From Proliferodiscus dingleyae (taxonomy: Eukaryota > Ascomycota > Leotiomycetes > Helotiales > Lachnaceae): DNA of 64,000 nt. This document shows, piece by piece, positions 54,488 through 64,000 of the stretch. The stretch's first letter is position 1. Each line of letters starts with the position of its first letter. The stretch covers positions 1 to 64,000 of the forward strand of contig QYAK01000004.1 of the NCBI GenBank assembly GCA_003988795.1. Direction: 5' to 3'. A model generated the notes under the pieces. That model was not told where the DNA came from. It worked only from the letters and a program-made list of their open reading frames with translations, and did no database searches. The translations under genes and the position numbers were made by a program.

Positions 54488-57400
54488 ATGAAGGACGATG
54501 CTGAAATTGAGGACGAGCTCCATGCTGTCCGCAGGTAGACCATTCCCGTGAGCTCTGTTCTATCCACAGCCAGCTAAGCAAATATATGCAGTCAGCTTAA
54601 AGACTTTCCTCCGGAGGCGCACTGGTTTTGTCCCAAGCGATCCGACGATGACTATATCGACTACGAACATCCAGACGAAGCTGAGGAGGGAGTTAGCCCC
54701 GAGACAAAGCAAGAGGCCATCGGAGCAGCAAAAGAACGACACAATATAGCATACAAATACACTCTTATTCTTGGTTTGGGAAGTGGTCCAGCAGTGGAAG
54801 AGTACATAAATCAACTGAATCATTTGTTGACTACCTGCGACAAATGTGTGCATAGCTGGCATATGGGTCGGAAAGCTTATTTGAGGGAGTTGTCAGAGTA
54901 TGTCATTTGTTTTACGTGGTGGAAGATGCTTATACTTCCGTCTGACTAGGCAATTCAATGATGAGCAAGTTGCAGAGCTCTCGAGTCGCCTCGACGCCAC
55001 CGACTTTCATCGAATCAATGCGGGACTTGCTTTAGGCAAGAAGGCTCTTGCTGAAGTTGACCCGCCAAGACGAACACAATCCCACCTTGCCAGCGAGAAT
55101 CCAATTATACTCTTAGCTCTTTATGAGGCTCTTTGTTGTGTTAATTATCATAATTCCGAAGAGCAACTATCAACTTATTTCAACTATATCTTCACCCAGA
55201 TTCAAACTCGGAAAGTCCTCAGGATCCAAGACATACTACCAGCGACTAGTCAATTTCTTTTCCAGAAAGACACAGTCAGACTCCGATTTGCGACGAGTGC
55301 TTGGCAGAAAATGACCAAGAATCTTACAACGGAAACCTTTGATTGGGTGGTACATGATGTTCTATCTGAGTGCATTCCTTCTTTGTTCGAACCAAGCTCC
55401 ACAGTTGGAGACAGACAAAGATTCTGGCAGGGATTCCTCCTCATACTGGATAAGATGGACAAGGATTTGATTACGCACTCGCTGCGAGCAATGGAAGTCC
55501 AACCTGACGTTTACCATCTTGGCTTTCAGCACTTGTCAACAAACTCTGCGGAGGTTGCAGAGCTAGTTATGGAAGCCTACTGCCAGCTTCTGCAGAAAGC
55601 TCCCAAGGACTTCTGGTCGGCAATGTCTGATGCCTCACCCTCACTCGTGGCAGATCGGATTTTCCAGAGCCCCGGATTTGAAAAGATACTTGCAGATGAC
55701 CAGAGTCTTGAAGATTATGAGAAATGCCCCGCAATATCTTGGATACCAGACTTCATGCAGTCTCTTGATCCTGTTCATCAATATGATGCATGTCGAACAT
55801 TAATGCAAACCCTTCTAACCCGTATCGCTGCGGACACAACACAACGCTACTCCAACGGTGCGAAGATGACTTCTTGTCGTGCCGGTCTTGAAGCCCTCAA
55901 AACCACTTTGAACACGTTTATTAGCCCCGAATACAAGATCAACCCATCAACATCGCTACTTGTTATAAACGATGTCATGGGCCTTGTCGACACGTATAAA
56001 TTTATCATTGTTAGCTGCGCTGATACGCAAGACAATTCTCCGACTCAGCTCAAGTTGAAGGAGCTTGGTCTACAGATAATCAATGATGCACTGACACTCG
56101 ATTGTAAGGCCATGCTAGCCGAGTACACAGCTCTGAGATCAGGCACGCCAATCCAACGGGGTTTGCGGAGTCACTCTCAGCCAGTCTGGCAAGAAATTCT
56201 TGACAACTTTCGCCCTGGCAACTTGGATCTGGCAAAGAGTATCTTGAGGCCCACAATCTATTTGATTGGTATGGATGAAATGTTACCTCAAAACAAAAGA
56301 CAAACAAAGCTACCACAGGATCATGCAGAGTATAACACGGATCTTCGACAGCTTATGGACAATGTTTCCAGGGTCTTCCAGCGCTTGAGCGACTTCCAGG
56401 CTTCTGACTTGTGTCAACTCCAAGAGATTTCCCAGACAGCACGACCTCTCTTCGCAGCTCTTTTATCAGCGAATGAGGATATTCGCCAAGCTACCGTTGA
56501 AGTAATCAAATCTATGACCGGCCATATGGACAAGCAAAAGGCACTTTCAGCGGTCCTCGACAAGGCTTTTGTACCCACGCTGAATTCCTTAACATTTGCC
56601 ATCACTCGCATTAACAAAGCGCAGATATTCGCACCTACTAAGGATCTGATAACACTCGGCAATGAAGTCCTCAGAGCTCTCAGCGGAGTCACCGGAAGCC
56701 TGCGCACTCGGTCCTTCTCCACCGCAGAGCGTAATGCCATCATGACTTGGTGGACCAACCAATGGTGTGTCCTAGATATGATATTCTCTACGACCGAAGC
56801 ATGGGCTGTGCGAGTAACCAAAGACACTCAGTGGCTACAGGACTACTGCCGAGACGGTATGGAGTATGCCGAGGCTCTATTTGATCAACATAAGGTCTTT
56901 GCTTCTGCTCTAACGGACCAGTCGCCCGCTGATGGCAATGACGTCGCTTCCCAATCAATATCTACGCCCTCTATACGAAAGGTCTTAGATGTCATCTGCA
57001 AGAATGTCAACGGTCTAGTTGGCTTGCTTCGACTTCGAGATGCGTACCTTATCAGTGTCATCACCAGTCTCTTGGCAAAGCTTCTTCGCTCGCTTGGAGA
57101 CTATGACTTAGAAATAGACGACTATGCATCCAACTTCATCAAAACAGCTTGCAAACGCGAGTCAGAGAGGGATTATAGGAAGACCAATTTGACAAACCAA
57201 CAAAAGGCAGAGCTACAGAGAGTCCTTTCCGAGCATCATGGTGTAGAGTTGATCGAAAAGCCGATCTCGACAACAAAGAGGCAAAGCACAATTGACGGTT
57301 GGTCTCAGTCTGCCGATGGTAGAAATTATGAGCCAAGGTTACCTCAGAAGAGCAGTGCTTTGGATCCGCCCTACCAGTCAAACAAGCAACGAGCCGTATT

Positions 57401-60400
57401 GGAGCGAATGCAGGCTGAAGCAGCCAAGACTGAACAAACCAGCAGTGCTTTTCGAGAAAGTCGTCGTAAGGCTGAGGAACATAACAAACGACTTAAAGCT
57501 GAAGCCATTGCGAAGGCCAGAGCACTCCGAGAAGGTGTTCAAGGAGAAGGCTCGGGGATCAAGGATATTGGCGGAGTCTATGGAAAAGAACATACTCCTC
57601 AACGCAGTCAAATTATGGTAGGGTCTTCTGATGAAGACTCTTCCGATGATGACGAGGATGTGGATGAGAGCAACTCACTTTTGAAAAAGCGACCTACGTC
57701 AAAGGCGGTACTTGACTATGAGGAAAGCAAAAGGCGTAATCTGAAAGAAAACAGAGGACCGGTCAAGAAGACGAAAGTGCAGAGATCAGCGAAGGATCTC
57801 CGTGCTCGTGTAGAGCCCAACATGGACAGACTTTATGTTGAAATATTGAGTTGGGAGATTTTCCATCGCGGCGCCGATCCTCCGAGCAATAACGAATGTC
57901 GGCGCATCATGGACATATTCTTAGATCTGGACTTATACAAGAACACCTTCGGGCCGTTGCTTATATCCGAGGTTTGGAGATCATTCGTGACGGCCAAAGA
58001 AGAAGCCAACTTCAAGCCCATCGAAATTACCATTCTTAACCGCTTGTCCGTTGATAAGTTTATAGAAGTGAGCGTAAAAATGCCCATGACGACAGACCGG
58101 GATTTAAAGTTCAACGAGCGAGACATCGTTCTACTTTCTCAAAGCCGCAATCCAATGGACGACGAGCAGGCCCCTCATTCTCTTGCTTACATCAGTCGTA
58201 CCACACGCAAGAAAGATACAATTGAAATTACGCTTCGTGTCAGCAGGAGTATTGCTCATGATCTGCTGAATTTGCTGACGCCAAATGGCAAGATCAATGC
58301 AGTCAAGGTTGCAGACATGACTACAACTCAACGTGAATTTGCTGCCCTTAGCAGTCTGGAATACTATGACCTGTGCATGGAGGTTCTGCAAGCTAAACCC
58401 TCGCCGTTGCAAAAGTATCCGTCGGAAAAAATCTCGTCTATGGCGACAAAGTATAATCTCAATAAAGGCCAAGCTCAGGCCATCCTTTCAGCCAACGACA
58501 ATGATGGCTTCACCTTGATCCAGGGGTGACTTCCCCCTCTTATACATATAGATCTAAGCAGCTAACAGTGTGCAGTCCGCCAGGTTCAGGCAAAACTAAG
58601 ACTATTATTGCAATGGTCGGTTCTCTCATGACTCCAATACTCCAGCAGCAGCGAGAAGACCAGGCCAAAGCAAGACCTCCGGTGCAAGGACAAGCTCCTG
58701 CCGTAGCATCTCCCAAAAAGAAGCTTCTCATCTGTGCACCCAGCAATGCTGCCGTTGATGAGTTAGTGGTTAGACTTAAAGAGGGCATTCAGCCTTTAAA
58801 TGGCCCCCGACAGAAGATCAATGTCATTCGGATTGGTAGAAGCGATGCTATCAGCTCGAGCGTGAAGGATGTCATGCTGGATGAACTAGTCACTAAGAGA
58901 CTTGAGGGAGATAATGGGGAGAAGAACAAGCTGATTCAGGATCGAGACAAGCTTCATGAGGATGCTGCGAAAATTAAGGAGCAGCTTAACGCACTGAGAC
59001 CTCAGATGGATGAAGTCCGGAAACAAGGCAATAAGTCATTAGAGCTCCAGCTACAGCGCCAATTCGATGGTCTAAAGCGCAATCAAGCACACATTGGGAG
59101 CAAAATCGATGCGGACAAAGAGAGTGGAAACACTGTCTCACGGCAGAATGAGATTAATCGTCGGCGATTCCAACAAGAAATTATCGATGGCGCGCATGTC
59201 TTATGTGCTACCCTCAGTGGAAGTGGTCACGATATGTTTAGAAATCTAAATGTGGAGTTTGAGACTGTCATCATTGACGAAGCTGCACAATGTATCGAGC
59301 TTAGCGCCTTGATCCCACTCAAGTACGGTTGCTCGAAATGTATTCTCGTCGGAGATCCAGAGCAGCTGCCGCCAACGGTACTTTCGAGATCTGCTCAGAG
59401 CTTTGGATATGAGCAGAGTTTGTTTGTACGAATGCAGAAAAACCATCCGGACGACGTGCATCTCTTAGATACACAATACCGTATGCATCCTGAAATCAGC
59501 AAGTTTCCGAGTCAGCAATTTTACAAGGGCAGATTGATCGATGGTGATGGCATGACAACTCAAAGGCGACAACCGTGGCATGCCAGTACTATTCTTGGGC
59601 CATATAGATTTTTTGACGTTAAAGGAACTCAAACTCCCGGGAAGGCAGGACACTCATACATTAATGTGCCTGAACTCAATGCTGCTATGCAGCTGTACCA
59701 GAGGCTCAAAACGGATTACAGAGGGCATGACTTTAATGGCAAGATCGGCGTCATCGCTGCGTATAAAGCGCAATTAAATGAACTGAAAGTACGATTCGCT
59801 GCAAAATATGGCAGTGCCATATTTGACGAAATCGAGTTCAATACCACCGATGCATTTCAAGGCCGCGAACGAGAGATCATCATCTTCTCATGTGTCAGAG
59901 CTTCTATCAATCAGGGCATCGGTTTCTTGAAAGATATTAGGCGTATGAATGTTGGTCTTACCAGAGCAAAATCCTCACTCTGGGTTCTTGGGGACTCCCG
60001 GGCCTTAAAGCAAGGCGAGTTCTGGAACAAACTCATCGAGGACTCGAAAGCTCGTGATCGATATACTGAGGGCGATATCATGGCTCTGCTCTCGAAACCT
60101 ACTTCTCGTGATCAACGACCTGTCCGAAACTCGGTGTCCGAGGTCAAAGAATCTGCCCACCACTCTAACTCATCGAACAAGTTGGCCACTAATGATGTCA
60201 AATATGATCCTCACCAGTTGAAGGTAGAAGGCGAAGATGTAGAGATGATCGATGCTCCCAGTGCAACTGTCTCTCCAGGATCATCAAGTGGGGAAAGTAG
60301 CATGATGCCTGCTGGTACCTCTCTGAATAAGGTGCGGGCAGAGGAAATCAAGCAGGAACATAAGGTTAAAGCTGAAGACCCAAGTAGTCGGTCTTCGGGC

Positions 60401-60715
60401 GAAATGTCTCCTCTCGGCATATCTCTAGGAAAGAGGTCACGACCTATCGAAGAAGAGGACACTTCAGCCAAACAGGTAAGCTTCTACTGTCTTCAAATCT
60501 CCCCTCCCCCCAATCGGAACTAATTTTGACAGCAACATTCTACAATGAATGGGACAGCCTCTTCTCTTGATGCCGCCTACAGAGCCCAACAAGAGAAGAA
60601 GCCAATACAAACAACAAGACTCCCTCCTCGATCTCATGCTGGACTAGTTGCTCCTCCCCGCAAGAAAGCACCAACAGACCCTTTTATTAAACGCAAGCTC
60701 CCAAAGCGGCCATAG
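54488..60715 (+). CDS. SEN1: SEN1-type superfamily 1 RNA/DNA helicase
   Basis: Unwinds RNA:DNA hybrids; in yeast it terminates non-coding transcription and resolves R-loops. Five exons: 54488..54534, 54592..54897, 54950..58525, 58576..60475, 60533..60715; 2003 residues in one frame. The N-terminal SEN1 domain starts with SQLKDFPPEAHWFCPKRSDDD and includes RELSEQFNDEQV restored by splicing. Helicase motifs: GPPGSGKT (about residues 1310-1317, built across intron 4), IIDEAAQ near 1543, GDPEQLPPTV, QYRMHPEI, TTDAFQGRE and VGLTRAKSSLW. The C-terminus is basic and ends KRKLPKRP, a likely nuclear signal. The short first exon is supported by the homology of exon 2 but the exact start is less certain. 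Confidence 0.93.
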
Positions 60716-61308
60716 TTGAACCTAAATATTTTCAAAGACTTTTTCCAGGCATTGGTAGCAAGCATTGCAGGCGCAGCATACCTAGGTGTTACATATGGGA
60801 AGCATTTTTCGAGTATTTAGATTTACTTAGCCTAGAACTTAGTATCATGAGTGCGGACCGTGATAGGCCTGACAGTACATCGCATGACGAAGTGAACTTT
60901 CTAATGAGTAAAGTGCAGTAATTCGTCCATACCCGGACATTGCCCAAGGTCCGTTCAGAATTGTTAAGGGGTAAAGACCACTATCAGACGATGTTATTAT
61001 TGTCCAGCGCAAAAGTTTTGGTACCTTTCAGTGTCTTCGTCGCAGAGTAGCCCTCGTGGAACAATTCAACCCCTATCGACGACGGAAAATTCTTCGACGG
61101 TAGCCACGAGGTAAATCATTGTTTAAAAATATACCACATGATCAAGTAGTACACCGCAATCGCTTCATCCCATTCGATTCACTATGTGCAAACAACCGAC
61201 TTCGTAGAGTACATCTAATTTTCCCAGCGCCGATAAGCCATTCGCTTTCACTACATCCGTCCATTCTTTGTAGTAATACACGTGTATCTAAAAGTAAACA
61301 GTTACATG
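60716..61308. other. Intergenic region between convergent SEN1 and EFR3
   Basis: 593 bases between two converging genes; it holds both 3' ends. No ORF or repeat of note. Confidence 0.5.
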
Positions 61309-64000
61309 TCAATATGGCGGTAGAGCTACATTGCTCTTTTGCTCCCCGCTCGTGTCAATTCCATTTAGCAAGCTCACTAGATCGACTGAAGGGGTGTTGT
61401 CTCCCCATAGTGCCCCGCTGGCGGTATTGTGCTTGCTCTTCTGCGCCGTGTCTGGTAGAGCGTGGTCGTGGACCGAAACGGTTTCACCCGTAAGGGAGGA
61501 CGGGAGAGGCGGGACTGGTGGGACAGCGTCGAGATCTTCTGCAAACTGCGGGTTTACATTGATTGGGTCAAGAACAGGCTTGGACGCCAATGGCTGTGAG
61601 GCGACGCGATCCCTAGATTTAGACCTTGCTCGCTCATTTGGCTCGCGTAGGGATACGGATCGTTCCATCGAAGGGACACTGTGCTGGCCGGGTGTAAACG
61701 ACACTTCTGATGCGGTAAAGTCATAACTGACCATGCTCTCGCTGCTCGCATCGCTATGTGCGATGGCTATCCTTCTAGGTCCCGGCCCTTCAAGTTGGCC
61801 TGAAAGAACTCTTTTGAGCTGGTCTACACGAGTGACCGAGTTCCGGCTAGAGTCACTTGCCGGCGACGGGGAGTGGGCACTACCTTTACGGAGTTTGCTC
61901 AGAGTCCCAAGGCTCCCCACTAGACCATATGTTGAGTTCAACCCGCTCCGATGAGTATGTTGATGTCCTTGGGGGGACTGAGTACCACTGTTGGAGCCGG
62001 TAGTAGCAATGCCATTGACAGCAAGGAAGTTTCGAGGCCCAGTAGTATTTGTGCCAGTCTTGGACCCACTGAGGGAAATGGACTTGCTACTCTCCTGAAC
62101 AAGTGCAAGGACCGACTCCTTGGACCATTCCGACATCATTTCTTCTTTAATCCTTTCAGGCAAAGCTCGATCAACATCTGCTGAGCGGGTCGTCTGTATG
62201 ATAGCTTGCGAAAGTGTGCGACCAGGCGACACGGAAGGACTAGTTGGTGGCGAAACAACGGACTCGGCGTAAGAAAGAGATATTAATTTGACCATCTGAA
62301 AACGGTCGTCAAACGGTGTCAACGACTCAAACTCTAATTCCTCTAAAGGAAGAGCCTGCAGCGGTGTGATCGTGCCCGGTATACCAATGTGCTGCGTCAG
62401 CAAAGGCGGAAGTCGAATCTGGTCGACCCAGAAGCCTTTCTTCTGCCGTCGATTGATCTCATTATGTATCGTCTGTCCAACTGGTGAAGATTCGAAATCG
62501 AATTTTTCGCTCAACAACCAGAAGTACCCGTGGCATAGACTCCCAATTCGGATTTTAGAAACGGGTGTCTCGGCTTCCAGAATTTCCTCCTGTAAGCGGA
62601 AAATCATAGGTAGCCCGTCCTTCGCTGCATTAACACCTAGGTTGTTAACGAGCTGCGTGAGCAGCAGGTGGAGGAGTACAACATCCGCTTCACTATCCAC
62701 GTATTGAAGGGCATTTTCGTAGATAGCTAGATGTAGCAAATGCAAGAATGTGGTCCTCGCATGTTTGACTGGCTTCTCCCTTTGCGATGCATTCGAAACC
62801 GCCCGTTTGGTGAGGTTTGTAGCGGACTCATTCCGACCCGACTTCGTCAAATTTTTCGATTTCTCTTCGAAGGCACGGAGATCCGTATGAGTCGCCTCCG
62901 TTTCGAGCCAGACGAGTAGCGCATCAACGTACGCTTTTCTTACTCGTCCATCACCATCACGAAGAAGCCATTGCGTGCCTTCCCATACTCGGAGAGGTAC
63001 TCGATTCCTGCCAATACTTGCTCCACCAACGTTATTTCGATGACCTGCGACGAGCAGCACTGCCTTGACAGCCTCGAGTGCTTGGACCTTAGCTGTGTTA
63101 AAAGAGAAAAATCCATCTCCATTCGACTCTTCCGCCAAGTCACCCACTGAAGTAATGCCTGTATTTGCTATGATGTTGGCATTATCGACGGCTGCAGAAT
63201 AGTTAGAGACACCGGAAGCAGATGTGGGTTTCAGCCTTAAAAGAAGCGCAGAGACTATGTCAGATATCTGGTCTGCGTAGTATACGTGAGTGGCCAAGTC
63301 TCCTATGCACTGCTGAAGACGCTCCAGCAGATCTCGTTGCACATCAGCTGTCACTGGAACAGACCTAGGCTCGGTGGGTGTGGACGATATAGGAAGTCCG
63401 GATCCATTTTCTTGTTGCAAATGCGGTGTTCCCCCAAACCGGAGTACCTTCAGCATTTGGCTTATCAATCCAAGGAGAACGTCCATGACGCTCAGACCAA
63501 TGAGGTTGATATCTGACCTTAGCAACGAGTCAACAATTGTAGCCAGAACTAAATGCTGGTATAAATTCTCATTGACCAGCTGATCTCGAACTAGGTTATC
63601 CATTGTGGTAACCAAAATCACGTAGCGATCTTGAACAGGAGTCCACTGCGCGATGATCTCGAATGCTTTTGTCGCCCATCCTCCATGGCTGTCCTCACTC
63701 AGTTTCCCATCGATTACGCGCTCGTGGTGGGCGATTCGTTCCTTGATAAAGGCCAAAGTCGCTACCGTAGCCCCATGAATTTGAGATCTATTATTCACTT
63801 CAAATAGCTGCTGTAAACACCGGAGGGCCAAGATCCCGCTGTGTTCTTCAGCGAGTTTATCAGCATCAGCTGTGGTTGCGGAAACGGTACCGGCATCTCC
63901 CGAAGTATCGACAGTTCGCGCAGTAGCATTACTTGCTCTCCGTCCTAGCACCCTTCGTGGATCGGTCTTTTCTTCGTCTTGAGCTCTATGCGCCAGCATA
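61309..64000 (-). CDS. EFR3: EFR3, plasma-membrane PI4-kinase scaffold (5' part cut by window)
   Basis: Only the C-terminal part (at least 896 residues) is inside the window; the frame stays open to the right edge, so the true start and probably about 200 residues are outside. The visible part begins in the helical-repeat region (CLQQLFEVNNRSQIHGAT, then TPVQDRYVILVTTMDNLV), typical of EFR3 proteins, which hold phosphatidylinositol 4-kinase Stt4 at the plasma membrane. The last 280 residues are disordered and Ser-rich, with PPTSPSVSPGRTLSQ and many RS-type phosphorylation candidates, as in fungal orthologues. No intron was needed in the visible part. The missing N-terminus would carry the palmitoylation or basic membrane patch. 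Confidence 0.85.
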   Translation of the reverse strand, partial: MLAHRAQDEEKTDPRRVLGRRASNATARTVDTSGDAGTVSATTADADKLAEEHSGILALRCLQQLFEVNNRSQIHGATVATLAFIKERIAHHERVIDGKLSEDSHGGWATKAFEIIAQWTPVQDRYVILVTTMDNLVRDQLVNENLYQHLVLATIVDSLLRSDINLIGLSVMDVLLGLISQMLKVLRFGGTPHLQQENGSGLPISSTPTEPRSVPVTADVQRDLLERLQQCIGDLATHVYYADQISDIVSALLLRLKPTSASGVSNYSAAVDNANIIANTGITSVGDLAEESNGDGFFSFNTAKVQALEAVKAVLLVAGHRNNVGGASIGRNRVPLRVWEGTQWLLRDGDGRVRKAYVDALLVWLETEATHTDLRAFEEKSKNLTKSGRNESATNLTKRAVSNASQREKPVKHARTTFLHLLHLAIYENALQYVDSEADVVLLHLLLTQLVNNLGVNAAKDGLPMIFRLQEEILEAETPVSKIRIGSLCHGYFWLLSEKFDFESSPVGQTIHNEINRRQKKGFWVDQIRLPPLLTQHIGIPGTITPLQALPLEELEFESLTPFDDRFQMVKLISLSYAESVVSPPTSPSVSPGRTLSQAIIQTTRSADVDRALPERIKEEMMSEWSKESVLALVQESSKSISLSGSKTGTNTTGPRNFLAVNGIATTGSNSGTQSPQGHQHTHRSGLNSTYGLVGSLGTLSKLRKGSAHSPSPASDSSRNSVTRVDQLKRVLSGQLEGPGPRRIAIAHSDASSESMVSYDFTASEVSFTPGQHSVPSMERSVSLREPNERARSKSRDRVASQPLASKPVLDPINVNPQFAEDLDAVPPVPPLPSSLTGETVSVHDHALPDTAQKSKHNTASGALWGDNTPSVDLVSLLNGIDTSGEQKSNVALPPY

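Noticed and set aside
1..64000. tRNA, rRNA or CRISPR elements
   Set aside because: I looked for B-box-like GTTCGANNC stretches, cloverleaf-compatible arms and spaced direct repeats and found none I could support by eye; a covariance-model search would be decisive.

Overview
The window is nuclear DNA of a filamentous ascomycete (Pezizomycotina). The signs are many short GT-AG introns (47-143 nt) with CTAAC/CTGAC-type branch sites, peroxisomal malate synthase, a NIPA-like transporter, a fungal tetraspanin, SRF-type MCM1, a DNF-type flippase, SEN1 and EFR3. A Leotiomycete is my best guess, but the sequence alone does not fix the class. I reconstructed 19 protein-coding genes; all reading frames close across the proposed splice sites. 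No rRNA, convincing tRNA, CRISPR array or polyketide/non-ribosomal peptide gene was seen.

Layout. 1-9.1 kb is gene-poor: a 35-base G run, pentanucleotide microsatellites and a few orphan ORFs. 9.1-10.9 kb holds a mitochondrial/cytosolic fumarase (minus). 12.1-14.1 kb holds a five-membered-motif acyltransferase-3 gene with an 18-nt exon. 14.9-16.6 kb holds malate synthase, whose peroxisomal SKL signal is on a small last exon. 18.0-18.6 kb holds a Ctr copper transporter with two tandem Mac1-type sites upstream. 19.0-19.7 kb is a transposon graveyard: a foldback element, AT-rich DNA and a solo LTR with a perfect target-site duplication.

19.8-31.0 kb is the most interesting part. It is a compact run of glycan-type genes: GT92-like glycosyltransferase, O-fucosyltransferase-like protein, nucleotide-sugar transporter, a second acyltransferase-3, a DUF5672 protein, a membrane-anchored sugar-O-methyltransferase-like enzyme and an MFSD5-like MFS transporter. 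They are arranged as divergent and convergent pairs. Together they could build, methylate and acylate a secreted or surface glycan in the Golgi. I recognise no described cluster of this composition, so this is the main candidate for an undescribed system.

31.7-34.1 kb holds a ZIP zinc transporter and a tetraspanin. 34.1-38.7 kb is a microsatellite-rich leader region in front of MCM1 (38.7-39.5 kb). 41.1-46.2 kb carries a NIPA-like transporter, V-ATPase subunit E (with a GC-AG intron) and a protein resembling the Nse6/SLF2 (CANIN) family. 48.9-53.5 kb is a phospholipid flippase, 54.5-60.7 kb is SEN1 helicase, and 61.3 kb to the right edge is the 3' part of EFR3, cut by the window end. From 31 kb onward the genes are conserved housekeeping genes with no evident joint pathway.
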